A stretch of DNA of 64,000 bases, from NCBI GenBank assembly GCA_949316495.1, contig OX439004.1:43324447-43388446 (forward strand), in the 5' to 3' direction. Position 1 is the stretch's first letter, and each line of letters starts with the position of its first letter. Below, one piece after another: positions 12,701 to 22,689 of the stretch. A program made the position numbers and the translations under genes. The notes below the pieces were generated by a model. It saw nothing but the letters and a program-made list of their open reading frames with translations. It ran no database searches and was not told the origin of the DNA. The stretch is from Amphiduros pacificus. Its lineage: Eukaryota; Annelida; Polychaeta; Phyllodocida; Hesionidae.

Positions 12701-15700
12701 CACACTTCATGTTACTTTATATATAAATATATATATCACATTTCAGCAAAAAACATTAAATCATACAAAACAAGATATACATGTATATTTATAAATATAT
12801 GTGTGTGTTTAAAAATGCACATCTAATTGTCACTGTGTCAGAATTCAGCTTAATATAAATGCTCATAATATTGTCATTTTGCAATCGATCTGGCAATATT
12901 CCAATGACATGATGACATGAATTGATGTCCATCCCGATATAGAGCCAATAATCATGATAATGATGATAATATGGATCACAGGGAGATATAAATAAGGTGA
13001 TAATGTCAGTACATGCATCAGACAATTATTCCACCTCCATTTACATCATGACCATTGGTAAGAATATACAAAGAATGTTCTAAACATTTGACCACTAAAA
13101 CATTATTTAAAAAAATTAAACATCAATGTCACAAGTAATCTTCATCTTGTTCACTTCAATCACTACATTTGTCACTACATTCAATACAGCTAATATTACC
13201 ACTGAATACAAAATACTATTCTTCAAGATGCATTCTACTAACAAACAAGTGTTGATTTAAAAAAATCAAGCTCGCGTAAGTTGCAAAATCCCAAGGCAAA
13301 AAAACCCAAGGCAAAATCTTCTTACTCTACTACGCACTCACAAATCACTTCTCAAACAAAAGCGACATCTGACGGTGTAAGCAGAATTATTGAACCAAAA
13401 CATGGCTGCCATGGACCGATAATCGGGGTAGGCTCCATAGACTTACGGCTTAATCATCTTAAAACCTCGAACATCTAGCCCTAAAGGCAAAACAAACGCG
13501 AGCGAAAATAACAGCTCTATTCATTGTGTCAATGTTTTTTTTAAAACATTACTGAGGCAAGATTGCATGATTTTATATCTTAAATATCAATATCACTAAT
13601 CAAGATGTGCCAAAACCAAATGGCTCTATCTATCATAGACACTGAAGAGAGTGCATGTCAATATATTTTCTGAAGTGTTCACTCGGAGCTGTAAATATTT
13701 GCTCAAGCATGAATATTTCAACTTCTCCATATTGAGGCCAGCATGATACCAGTTTTCAACCATGTTTGAAGCATGAACACTGTACATTAACGTCCCCACT
13801 TAATGTCCTTGGTTTCTTTGCACCAATTGTTAAATGGACAGATAGAAAGTAAATGGAGTCCAGACAAAACAATAAATGGTCAAGGAAGATGCAGATAATT
13901 TTGATAACATGGTTAGATTGGGGCTACTCAATTTATAAACTTACATTGGATCAGACTGCATATGTTAGAGGAATATATTTGTGAGAGTATATGAGAGTGA
14001 CATATATTTGTGGCTCCCCAGAACAGAGTGGGAATGTTAGATTTTATTCATTACTCTGTTTTTGTAATATTGTATACTATTTGTATGTTATTTATCTTCT
14101 TTTTTTATCTTTTTATTTTACATTTATTCTCCAGAGTTGGGATATGAGAGGGACATTTATTTAGGAGCTCTCCAGGGTGGGGACATGAGAAGGACATTTA
14201 TTTAGGGGCTCTCCAGATTGGGGATATGAGAGGGACATTTATCTAGGGGCTCTCCAGATTGGGGGTATGAGAGGGACATTTATTTAGGGGCTCTCCAGAT
14301 TGGGGATATGAGAGGGACATTTATTTAGGGGCTATCTAGAGTGGGGATATGAGAGGGACATTTATTTAGGGGCTCTCCAGTGTGGGTATATGAGAGGGAC
14401 ATTTATTTAGGGGCTCTCCAGGGTGGGGATATGAGAGGGACATGTACTTGTTGGCCCTCCAGATTGGGGATATGAGAGGGACCTTTATTTAGGGCCTCTC
14501 CAGATTGGGGATATGAGAGGGACATTTATTTAGGGGCTCTCCAGAGTGGGGATATGAGAGGGACATTTATTTAGGGGCTCTCCAGATTGGGGATATGAGA
14601 GGGACATTTATTTAAGGGCTCTCCAGAGTGGGGATATGAGAGGGACATTTATTTAGGGGCTCTCCAGATTGGGGATATGAGAGGGACATTTATTTAGGGG
14701 CTCTCCAGAGTGGGGATATGAGAGGGACATTTATTTAGGGGCTCTCCAGAGTGGGGACATTTATTTGTAGGCTTTCCAGAGTGGGGACATTTATTTGTAG
14801 GCTCTCCAGAGTGGAGACCTTTATTTGTTGGCTCTCCACGGTGGGGACATTTATTTGTTGGCTCTCCAGAGTGGGGACATTTATTTGTAGGCTCTCCAGA
14901 GTGGGGACATTTATTTGTAGGCTCTGCAGAGTGGGGACATTTATTTGTAGGCTCTCCAGAGTGGGGACATTTATTTGTAGGCTCTCCAGAGTGGGGACGT
15001 TGTAGGCTCTCCACGGTGGGGACATTTATTTGTTGGCTCTCCAGAGTGGGGACATTTATTTGTAGGCTCTCCAGAGTGGGGACATTCATTTGTAGGCTCT
15101 CCAGAGTGGGGACATTTATTTGTAGGCTCTCCAGAGTGGGTACATTTATTTGTAGGCTCTCCATGGTGGGGACATTTATTTGTAGGCTCTCCACGGTGGG
15201 GACATTTATTTGTAGGCTCTTCACGGTCGGGACATTTATTTGTAGGCTCTCCACGGTGGGGACATTTATTTGTTGGCTCTCCACGGTGGGGACATTTATT
15301 TGTAGGCTCTCCAGAGTGGGGACCTTTATTTGTTGGCTCTCCATGGTGGGGACATTTATTTGTAGGCTCTCCAGAGTGGGGACCTTTATTTGTTGGCTCT
15401 CCAGAGTGGGGACATTTATTTGTAGGCTCTCCAGAGTGGGGACGTTGAAGGCTCTCCACAGTGGGGACATTCATTTGTAGGCTCTCCAGAGTGGGGACAT
15501 TTATTTGTAGGCTCTCCAGAGTGGGGACATTTATTTGTTGTCTCCCCTGAGTGGGAATGTTAGATTACATTTATTACTCTGAGGCTTTTGCAATATAGGA
15601 TGCTATCTTTGTCACTCAATACATTTTTATTGCCATCAAGATAACAAAAAAATAACTATAATTCTGTTGGTTAAACAACCATCACAAGGTGTGTTAAGCC

Positions 15701-18700
15701 CCTTGAAGGGCTTGTTGACACTGGAGGGTCTGGTAAATTATAGGGTCAATATATTAAAATGCCTTGTGAAGAAATGCTTGACGTAGATCTTTCGAGAGGC
15801 TTGCAAATAATGAAAATTCTGAATGATTTTTCTGTGGTAAATTGCTCCATGTCTTCCACATCAGTATTCTCTGCTGTGATGTCACCTTTGGTCATATGAT
15901 GCCACTTTTGGTCATGTGACTTGTATAGTTTATGCCAAATGTAGTAAACTGCTGCAATGTGGCTATCCCAGCTCACATTTTATATGAAATTGTTCTTCTA
16001 TAAACCAAATCTAATGGGAATCATACATGAAAAAACATCAATTTTGATGAGATTTGTCACTGGAACCAGTTCTTATTATTACTGACAAGGACTGAAAGAT
16101 CCCACATTATGGCATGAATATTTAATTAGACCAGACTTATAAAGTTGGGGCTGTCTCTGTCCTCATGAATTTTGAGTGGAGGAAGCTTACGGCCACTTAA
16201 CTATCCCATCCACATTCACAAATATATTTAAATATTTAACTCTGATATCAACTTAAATCAAAATTAAATTAAATTAAAAGTTTCTCGTGTAGCTATTATC
16301 TCTCTCAAAATCACAGCAATAGTTAAAGAAGTGTGAAACTACCAATAAAAATCTACAATGGAATAATAAATAAATTCAATAATTCTCTAATAACTAGACA
16401 ATATATTTTCACACAATAAATGGAAAAAGTGTTCTTTTTATGCAAGTATAATATACAGGCAAATTATATCAGTATCACTCTCTGGCAGACAATGATTAAG
16501 ACTGAATGCAGAGGGGGAGCAACATATACTGCTAACTGTGTCAGACATGATGAACTGGCATTCAAGCCAGGTACATAGTTCAGGGTTGCTTCTTTTGTAA
16601 TAAATGCTAACCAAGCACATTTCCTTTGTGTAGTTTTCATATTCATATATTTAAACATCAAAAGTGAGATAAGAAAACGTTAATTACCCAAATATTTGTC
16701 ATGTCTTGGAGAATGTTAAATCAGGAATGTGATAAGAAAATAATATACAATGTATGGATTTGCTTCTCATGTAACTTTTTCATTCTCAAAGTCAAAATTC
16801 TTTGATGCATTTTTTGTTAATCTAATCCTTATTGTGGTAGACATGCAAGTACAAATCCCTGAGTTAGGGCCCATGACTTCTCGATAACTCAATGACAACG
16901 ATTAGGAATTTAGAAAAAAAAACATATACAAATCAGAGCCTAATGGAAAATAGATAGAATTGATCATGTGAAAATACATCTTGCCTGGTAATGGCTTAGA
17001 ACCTCGACCAGTAGTTTCAGAGAACATCACAGTTATCACAGACAAAATGTCAGAATATTTCTCCCCCCTCACTGTAGAAGTTATGCCAGAGATATTTAAA
17101 AACAGAGATTGGAAACATGCAGAAGTTTTGCATTATTGCTCTGGTTAATCAAAATCATTGCCAAAGTTCTCTCAAATAGACCATGTAAGGCCCTGCCACA
17201 GCTTATTAATGAAGACCAAACTGGTTATTTAACAGGCAGGTTCATTGGATGTAACATAGGAGTAATTGAGGACACAGTATTAGTTACACAAATGAATAAT
17301 ACTATTTAAGGGATACTATTTAATATTGATTTTGAAAGAGCTTTTGACTCAATGGATTGGAGATTTATAGATAAAAGTCTTGAAGTTTTCAACTTTGGAA
17401 CTAATTTTAGGAAATATATAAAAACTCTTTATCACAATATTTCAGCTGCAGTCATAAACAATGGAGAAATATCGGGCTGTCCATCCAGGGGGGTCAGGCA
17501 AGGATGTCCAATTTCTCCATACTTATTTATATTCACATATTCATATGTGCCATTTGATGGTGTAAACAGAAACTACGATGTCAAAACATGAATGACATGG
17601 ACTGATAATGTGTGTATGCTCCATAGACTTACAGCTAATCATGTTTGAACCTTGAACATCTAGCCCTAAAGGCAAAACAAATGTGATCAAAAAATCAAAT
17701 TTAACTGTCTGCTGAGGTTTTACTGCTCACTCAAGAATAGTTTTTTTAACAAGCCCCTCTGGCACTCTGGAAAATATTATCATATACAATTAAAGCGAGT
17801 ACCAAGCTTATATATTTTATATTAGCCTTGATAAAAGACATGATAATTTCTTATGCTTTCAAGTAAATGTTGACAGATGGACAGCAGATTGCTGGAGAAT
17901 GACACCTTTATCTAGCTACGGTTGTGACAGGCAAAACAAAATAAAACGTAAAAATTAATAAAAAAAACCCAGTAAAAACGGCAAGAATCCTCAAGAATGT
18001 CTGGACGATGATCACAGTCCCAAGTCAATCCCAATAATGGTTTCAATCTAATTCGATCTCTTCATTTGGATAGGGACTGACTGTTTTATCCTAGGTCTTA
18101 TCTATAAATATTGGATCTTGTGGAGGTGCAAGCACCTCTGGAGGTGCTGGTTCTTCACATCTGGCACACAAAAAAAAATAAAAATTAAAAATTAAAAGGA
18201 AGAAATCTACAACTTTATATCAGCAGAGAATGGGGATGTTTTTGATTTTTTCCCAAACTAAAAACACATAAATGTGACCAAATGAGTTCACAAATATGCC
18301 AATTTGTGACAATGGTCATGTATGACCAGATGTTCTATAGTGAGGTATATCCATCAGTAAAACTTGTCAATGCTTTTTCTTGTAAAGCGATATGCATAAA
18401 TTACATTCTTACAAGATTTACAAGTCAGAGTCACGTCTTTGTGCATTCGATCATAGCATTCGCGCACTGACTTCCCTTCTATGCCAAAAGATGAAAATTA
18501 ATATATTGATCATCTGACTTACTGTATTTACTCATATATAAGACGACTCGTGTATAAGACGACCCCCCAAAATTGAGGTTATTTTGCTTGAAAAGACCAA
18601 TTTATGAATATAAGACGAGTCATTTTTTCTAGAGACATCGGCACTGCTACCATTCAAGTTTTGCGGCCATTTTTAAAGTGAAACGTAAATATGCTTAAGC

Positions 18701-21700
18701 AACAAGATCTTAATGGTCTTATACCCGAGTATTTATGGTAAAATGTAAATATGATGTTGGTTTTTTTTCAAAATAACGGATATCGGACGTAGCGGATCGA
18801 TTTTAATTGCCTTTTAAATGATAAATAATGGTATTTACCCAATATTATGACAAAATACGCTTCGCAGGTTTTCGAGAATTTCTCCACGAAATAAAATGTA
18901 AATACGATGTACGTGACGTCCTTGACCTAAGCATCAAAACAAAGCATTTCATATTTTCGAAATAACGGATGTAGCAGATCGATTTTAATTGCGTTTTAAA
19001 TCATAAATAAAGGTATTTACCCAATATTATCGCTTTTAAAAAACAATTCAATTCTATACAGCCAGCTTTTGATGTCTTTTGAAAATTTCACTGATGGCAA
19101 TTAGCGTTCACAGCATTTCGCTTTGAGGGTCATGTCCTCCCTTTTTTACAGAAATGCTTTCACATGCAGATTGATTTTAATTGCATTTTAAATGACAAAT
19201 AAAGGTATTTACCCAATATTATCACAAATTATGCTTCGCAGGTCAAAAATTGCTCCACGAAGTCAAACGTAAATACAATGTCCGTACGTCATGTCAGGGA
19301 TCCATCATTGTGCAATATATTAATATCTCAATATGAGTTGACACACTGTGGTTGGCTACGATTGTTTTCGCGCCAAAAACAAGAGCCTCTCCCCGATGTA
19401 CATGACGTCCTTGAAATAACAGACATCGGACGTAGCGGATCGATTTTTATTGTGTTTTAAATGATAAATAAAGGTATTTACTTAATATTATCACAATTAC
19501 GCTTCTCCGGTTGAGAACTTCTCCACATCCTTGATCTTAGCGTCAAAACAAAGCGTTTTCATTATTTATCATTTAAAACGCAATTTAAAATCGACCCGCG
19601 TGTGAAAGCATTTCTGTCAAAAAGGGAAGACACGACTCAAAGCAGTGGAAACAATGATGAAATGCAAAACTGTGAACGCTGATAATTGGAATCAAAGTCA
19701 AAACAAAGCATTTTGAAATAATAGACATCGGATGTAGCAGATCTATTTTAGTTGCGTTTTAAATGATAAATAAAGGTATTTACCCAATATTATCACAAAT
19801 TAAGCTTTGCAGGTCGAGAACAGAACAAAACCTCCATTATTGCGCAATAAATTAATATTTCAATGCGAATTGTATTTACTTAATATTATCACAATTAAAC
19901 GATCGTTTCCGCGCCAAAAACAAGAGCCTTTCAGGTTTCAAAATGGCAATCTCGTGTTGCGTAAGCATATTATTCTTGTCGTAAATCACCGTCCACAGGT
20001 TGCCCTCGTGTATAAGACGGCCCGGCCCCCCAAACATTAACTCAGGGTTTGGGTACGAAAACCTCGTCTTATATACAGGTATTTATGGTACATATTTGAA
20101 GAGAAGAGCTCAATAGCTCAATTTTGAGTTGTCAATGATGTAAATCGGCCAAGAACTGACAGAGCAGGGCCAAATTGTATATTTTTGTAACAAGCTGGTA
20201 ACTGGGAATGTGCAGATTGTGACGAAATCGGATCAATGGGTGCAATTTTCATAACAATTTATTCATTCCCTTCAAATCAACTTTTCTATGCCAAAAAATT
20301 CAATGTTCTATTTGTTTTACATATACAAGACATTTCTCTAATTATGAGCCAATCCTATGATTGCGCGAATCCTATGGTCATTAGCTCTATACATGAAATA
20401 CTGTAAACCACTAAACCACATATAAGGACCTTCTTGAAATCAGATTCTTGGAAAAATGTGACTTTTTCCAGTTATCAGTAAGAGAGAGGATCTCCGCAGC
20501 AATAAACTTTTAAGAATTGAGAATGTCTGTAATTAAAAGCTTCCTGAAAATAGTTTCCGGGAAGCAACTTTTCACCTCAGTAAGCTTATATTGCCCATCA
20601 AGCTGCATGATATCTCGAAGGATATCCTGGGGAGGGTAAGGGGACAGGGGAGTCCACATTTTAAAATATACACCAGAGAATGGCAAGTCCTCAGCCTTGG
20701 GAACCAATATAAAGGTGTGCAACACTATGCTGTCAACTTGAAATTAGGTTTAGGTTTCACATGAGTGAGCTTATTCAACATATTCATTAAAATTGTTTAC
20801 ACAGCAATTTTGGTGACTTTCTGATATAACAATACACAGTATATAGAGTGTAGTGTCTACAAGAACTTGACACAGACATCCGTCCATCCATACAGAGTGG
20901 CCAACCACAAACTCTTCAGCCTGATAAATATCAGCACTGAGGATAAAAAGAAAGATTTCATTTAAAAAGAAACTATAATGTGCTGTGACCATAATAAAAT
21001 TTTGACATATGGGGGGGTTGTATTTTTCAAGACATTTTGTTTATATATGCATGTGCACATATATGTGTGCGCCCATGTTCGTGCGTGTAATTAATAATAT
21101 AAGATATTTGGAAGGACTGTTAATATAACTATCAGGAGCAAGTGTTAGAAGAACACCAATTGATGAATATTTCTTCACCATATGTTCCATTATTCAAGAG
21201 GCCAATAACAATACATAATGTGTTGTGTATGTTGATTCTATACAAGTATTTTTGACAGATCGAGACACTACATTACAAAAACTGAGCTTGTTCTCATTTG
21301 GAGCATGATTTATTTTCTAAGTTCAAAATCCCTGAGAGAGAAATGAATACTTCTTCATTTAACAGAACATATTTTATACATGTACATTTATCTGAGCCCT
21401 TAAAAAGTTGGCAATAATGACCTCCTTAATGTTGTGCCCTAACATAATTAGTGATTCTTGAATATCACTTTCAATTAATAAACACACAAATTATCAGAAA
21501 CTGAAAGGCAGACTTTATTATCTTTGCAGATTTCTGTAATTGGCAGTCAATGTCAATCCTGCAAACTCTATATTTATAGCATCTGTGTGTAATATGCTTA
21601 TCTACCATGGAAATTGTCTACCTGAGGTTATTCTGATAACTTAGAAAATGTCAACAACTCAATAGTTTAACACAGTACTTTTATAGCTTTGGTTGATAAC

Positions 21701-22199
21701 AGAATAGCATCTTTGTTCTAATAATTCAATCAAAGTTTACAGTAATGTAGCATTTACACACTTTCATTGAAACAAGTAAACAAAGATTGTAACCTGCCAT
21801 CACCCAATGACAGTCGCGTTCTGACATCTTGTTTGTCGATCAATTCAAACAAATGACAGAAAGCTGAGTCTGAGGCCTGAGATCTTAGTTTTCCTCCCCA
21901 AAGTTAAAGGTATTCGATTTCTTTAATAAAACAGTTTCGATAACTTTTAGCTATACCTTTTTTATTTCAGGCTTCAAGATATCTTTGTTTGCGTGCCATT
22001 TATAACCAAGGTCCCCCAAAAATTGTGGAGTGTGCAAGTTTTGACAGCTCTGTCAATCATAAACACCAAACCTCTTAGTTTATCGCTCAGTGGTATCTTC
22101 CGATTGTCAAAGCCTTGTGTTCTATATTATGACCTCAGAGCAGTAAATTACCTACCTGGTAGTTTCACCGAAGATCTCAAAATCATCTTGAGATGTCAT
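691..22199 (-). CDS. EF-hand-like protein of unknown function, 5' part (5 exons, partial)
   Basis: Spliced minus-strand gene assembled from splice sites and phase: exons 22199-22156, 11524-11415, 3596-3482, 2569-2490 and 711-691. The joins are phase 2, 1, 2 and 1, and all fit. The in-window product is about 123 residues. It starts MTSQDDFEIFGETTR, followed by helix-loop-helix pairs (ELYERFQQN...PALNQIGIFPSKSQ, then HELVHCACESSG...ITFGEFCVLVTELQEHYRK), a proline stretch and a very basic linker (EERRRKRRLSGEDAQFS). The spacing resembles a degenerate EF-hand pair lacking the acidic loop residues needed to bind calcium. An alternative in-frame start at 22253 adds 18 residues and has an upstream in-frame stop. 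The rest of the gene lies left of the window. I do not recognise the family with certainty. The layout weakly recalls the N-terminus of invertebrate Raw-like proteins carrying a nucleoside-2-deoxyribosyltransferase-like domain, but that domain is not visible here. Confidence 0.7.
712..2489. other. Intron 4 of the EF-hand-like gene; no other feature seen
   Basis: About 1.8 kb of AT-rich sequence (T-rich stretches near 940-980 and 1910-1940) between exon 4 and the microexon. Short open frames here have no splice support or recognisable protein style. Confidence 0.5.
2490..2569 (-). CDS. Coding exon 4 of the EF-hand-like gene
   Basis: Eighty nt between an ATGATTCAG acceptor and a TTTCAG/GTACAT donor. 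It enters in phase 2 (completing a Cys codon) and leaves in phase 1. It encodes PPVPQPRSQLKDRSALEERR and then a run of arginine and lysine. The other two frames are less natural; one contains a stop. Confidence 0.7.
2570..3481. other. Intron 3 of the EF-hand-like gene; nothing else seen
   Basis: AT-rich intronic sequence of 0.9 kb with no repeat or exon that I can support. Confidence 0.5.
3482..3596 (-). CDS. Coding exon 3 of the EF-hand-like gene
   Basis: A 115-nt exon with acceptor TTGTTTCAG. It enters in phase 1 (completing Ile) and leaves in phase 2. It encodes HELVHCACESSGRMPVDHIT then FGEFCVLVTELQEHYRK, an F-helix-like segment. The donor, ATG/GTGCGC, is weak, but it is the one that keeps phase with exon 4. 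GC content is clearly above the flanking introns. Confidence 0.72.
5881..5970. repeat. Short CCCCACTCCTAA-type minisatellite
   Basis: About seven imperfect units of 12-13 bp alternating CCACTCCTAAC and CCACTCCTTAT. The CCTAAC core looks telomere-like, but the unit is not TTAGGG and I treat it as a simple minisatellite. Confidence 0.85.
8239..8252. repeat. Poly-C run (14)
   Basis: Uninterrupted run of 14 cytosines in the intron. Confidence 0.9.
9221..9330. repeat. 21-bp tandem repeat, 5 copies
   Basis: Unit GGCTTCACTGAATTACCATGC with variants. Because 21 is a multiple of three, it opens reading frames on both strands (NYNAASL heptapeptides on plus, GNSVKPH on minus), which I do not regard as genes. 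Confidence 0.9.
10662..10790. repeat. Diverged copy of dispersed repeat A
   Basis: Shares TTTTTTAAATGCCTGCAAA and following segments, in order, with 24885-25090 and 27811-27920, including a later AATGTGGCAAA..ATAAT block. It is an old interspersed repeat of unassigned class. Confidence 0.55.
11415..11524 (-). CDS. Coding exon 2 of the EF-hand-like gene
   Basis: A 110-nt exon with acceptor CTATTTCAG and a strong CAGA/GTGAGT donor. It enters in phase 2 (AG/A = Arg, joining exon 1) and leaves in phase 1. It encodes ELYERFQQNAGDNQMLTIPK then IRPALNQIGIFPSKSQ, which reads like an E-helix, loop and following helix of an EF-hand-like domain. Its acceptor and first bases are duplicated twice just upstream (see 11515-11703). 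Confidence 0.75.
11515..11703. repeat. Tandem triplication of about 62 bp containing the exon-2 splice acceptor
   Basis: Three units start GTACAGCTCTCTG and end CTTTATACCTGTGAC. Unit 1 contains the functional acceptor and the first 10 bases of exon 2 (read on minus). Units 2 and 3 carry the variant TCTATTGCAG/AGAGCTGTA, so each keeps an AG acceptor followed by the exon's first bases. The decoy exon starts would be 11588 and 11650. Confidence 0.88.
11704..12015. repeat. Minisatellite of CACTTAATATCC-like units
   Basis: About 22 imperfect 12-15 bp units (CTCACTTAATATC, CACTCTTAATATC) directly follow the splice-site triplication. AT-rich, non-coding, in intron 1. Confidence 0.88.
13360..13502. 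repeat. Dispersed repeat B, copy 1
   Basis: Shares CTCCATAGACTTAC, then CATCTAGCCCTAAAGGCAAA, in the same order and spacing with 17556-17693. The two copies are alignable over about 140 bp. Class unknown. Confidence 0.75.
14014..14083. repeat. Left bracket of the 14.1-15.5 kb array
   Basis: The segment with GAGTGGGAATGTTAGATT, then ATTACTCTG and TTTTGTAATAT, recurs in direct orientation at 15536-15605, so a diverged unit brackets the array on both sides. Confidence 0.7.
14130..14745. repeat. Tandem array, 41-bp unit, about 15 copies
   Basis: Unit: GGGGCTCTCCAGATTGGGGA, then TATGAGAGGGACATTTATTTA. The spacing between CTCTCCAG motifs is 41 bp. The array changes without a gap to the related 30-bp unit at about 14746. 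Confidence 0.92.
14746..15535. repeat. Tandem array, 30-bp unit, about 26 copies
   Basis: Unit GGCTCTCCAGAGTGGGGACA then TTTATTTGTA. It equals the neighbouring 41-bp unit minus 11 bp (the TATGAGAGGG segment). Since 30 is a multiple of three, long open frames (up to 258 codons on minus) run through it with a ten-residue period. They are repeat artefacts, not genes. Confidence 0.93.
15536..15605. repeat. Right bracket of the array
   Basis: Direct-orientation relative of 14014-14083 (GAGTGGGAATGTTAGATT, ATTTATTACTCTG). See that entry. Confidence 0.7.
16925..17105. repeat. Copy of a dispersed repeat shared with 27.9 and 28.8 kb
   Basis: The first half (CAGAGCCTAATGGAAAATAG...AAAATACATCTT) matches about 27950-28005. 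The second half (ACCAGTAGTTTCA...CCCTC...GTAGAAG.TATGC) matches 28840-28930. It abuts LINE rubble on its right. Confidence 0.65.
17106..17560 (+). pseudogene. Fragment of a Tx1/L1-like LINE reverse transcriptase
   Basis: Translates as KIIAKVLSNRPCKALPQLIN, then EDQTGYLTGRFIGCNI, and after one in-frame stop (near 17308) GILFNIDFERAFDSMDW and GVRQGCPISPYLFI. These are the RT fingers/palm blocks with motif A (FERAFDS) and motif B (RQGCPISPYL) typical of L1/Tx1-clade LINEs. Motif C (ADD) is missing because the fragment ends at 17560, where dispersed repeat B begins. A dead remnant in intron 1, antisense to the host gene. Confidence 0.85.
17556..17693. repeat. Dispersed repeat B, copy 2
   Basis: Partner of 13360-13502. 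It starts at the point where the LINE homology stops, so it may have inserted into the LINE or mark its truncated end. Confidence 0.75.
18522..20088. mobile_element. TA-flanked terminal-inverted-repeat element (1.57 kb, no transposase)
   Basis: The left end CTGTATTTACTCATATATAA and the right end (reversed) CCATAAATACCTGTATATAA form imperfect TIRs continuing into GACGA. TA dinucleotides flank both ends, consistent with a TA target duplication. The interior is a stack of about five related blocks (GCGGATCGATTTTAATTGCG then TTTTAAATGATAAATAAAGG and ACCCAATATTATCAC) in both orientations, so it looks built by nested insertion or amplification. No transposase is visible. A shorter relative lies at 45772-46603. 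Superfamily not assigned. Confidence 0.8.
20510..20725 (-). other. Unassigned 71-codon open frame in intron 1
   Basis: Minus-strand frame with protein-like text (PPQDILRDIMQLDGQYKLTE, ETIFRKLLITDIL). It could be a fossil of a retroposed gene, a skipped exon or chance. I see no matching splice phases and no family I recognise. Confidence 0.2.
22156..22199 (-). CDS. Coding exon 1 of the EF-hand-like gene
   Basis: ATG at 22199 opens MTSQDDFEIFGETT and two bases of an Arg codon before a strong CCAG/GTAGGT donor. The phase fits exon 2, giving GETTR-ELYERF. An in-frame ATG at 22253 would add MFIKFLSDFPFCWAKSTH and is preceded by an in-frame stop. The acidic start and dense splice fit favour 22199, but neither ATG context is strong. 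Confidence 0.65.
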
Positions 22200-22209
22200 G
22201 TGAGTTGAC

Positions 22210-22689
22210 TTAGCCCAACAGAAGGGAAAGTCTGACAAGAATTTGATGAACATCCCCAAACCTTCTCATTTCAGGTGCCATTACTGTTATCCGGGTATTT
22301 GCCAATAAAGTGACGTCATTACGCGAGGATGCCCAAAACACGTGGTAATGTTTACATTCCGAGCGTTGACAGATGATTGAATCATTGATTGCTAATATCT
22401 CAGTCAACTTGTCTCGTAGACTGCAAGTGCAACCTGAGAGCGATATAACATTATTGCTCTTAAATGCAACACAACAAGCAACAATCATGAAGTATATGAC
22501 ACAAAATATATAAGGATTATTCAGTCTCCCTGAAAATGACTTTCTTGGAAATACGAGGTCATAGTTTTCAACACAAGTGAAGTCAAGCTTAAAATCGTCA
22601 TAGAAATACTTCCTCATCAAACTATCAACCATAAAACCATCGTTAAAAGACAGTTTTGATTTTTTGTCAAACAAATTGTTGTTTGACAA
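22210..22689 (-). other. 159-codon open frame over the presumed promoter/5' UTR
   Basis: Minus-strand frame starting MSNNNLFDKKSKLSF and ending just upstream of the exon-1 ATG, in a different frame. It includes one hydrophobic stretch (PYIFCVIYFMIVACCVAF) that could span a membrane. It overlaps the likely promoter and has no recognisable family. It may be an upstream ORF, an unannotated short gene or chance, although 159 codons is long for this AT-rich DNA. Confidence 0.25.
22290..22345. promoter_or_regulatory. Putative promoter segment with palindromic CRE
   Basis: A perfect CRE/ATF octamer TGACGTCA at 22311-22318 lies about 115 bp upstream of the exon-1 ATG, near CCAAT (22302-22306, plus strand) and CpG-containing sequence (TTACGCGAGG) in an otherwise CpG-poor region. 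Position and composition suggest the core promoter of the minus-strand gene. Confidence 0.45.

Larger units (their letters stand above)
11525..22155. other. Intron 1 of the EF-hand-like gene (10.6 kb)
   Basis: Holds the splice-site triplication, two minisatellites, the 14.0-15.6 kb array, LINE rubble at 17.1-17.6 kb, and the TA-flanked element at 18.5-20.1 kb, each listed separately. The stretches 12016-13359, 15606-16924, 17694-18521 and 20726-22155 hold nothing else I can support. Confidence 0.6.

Noticed and set aside
14694-15480. Long open frames (up to 258 codons) with ten-residue repeats on both strands
   Set aside because: They follow from a 30-bp tandem unit without stop codons; several frames are open at once and none has splice or family support.
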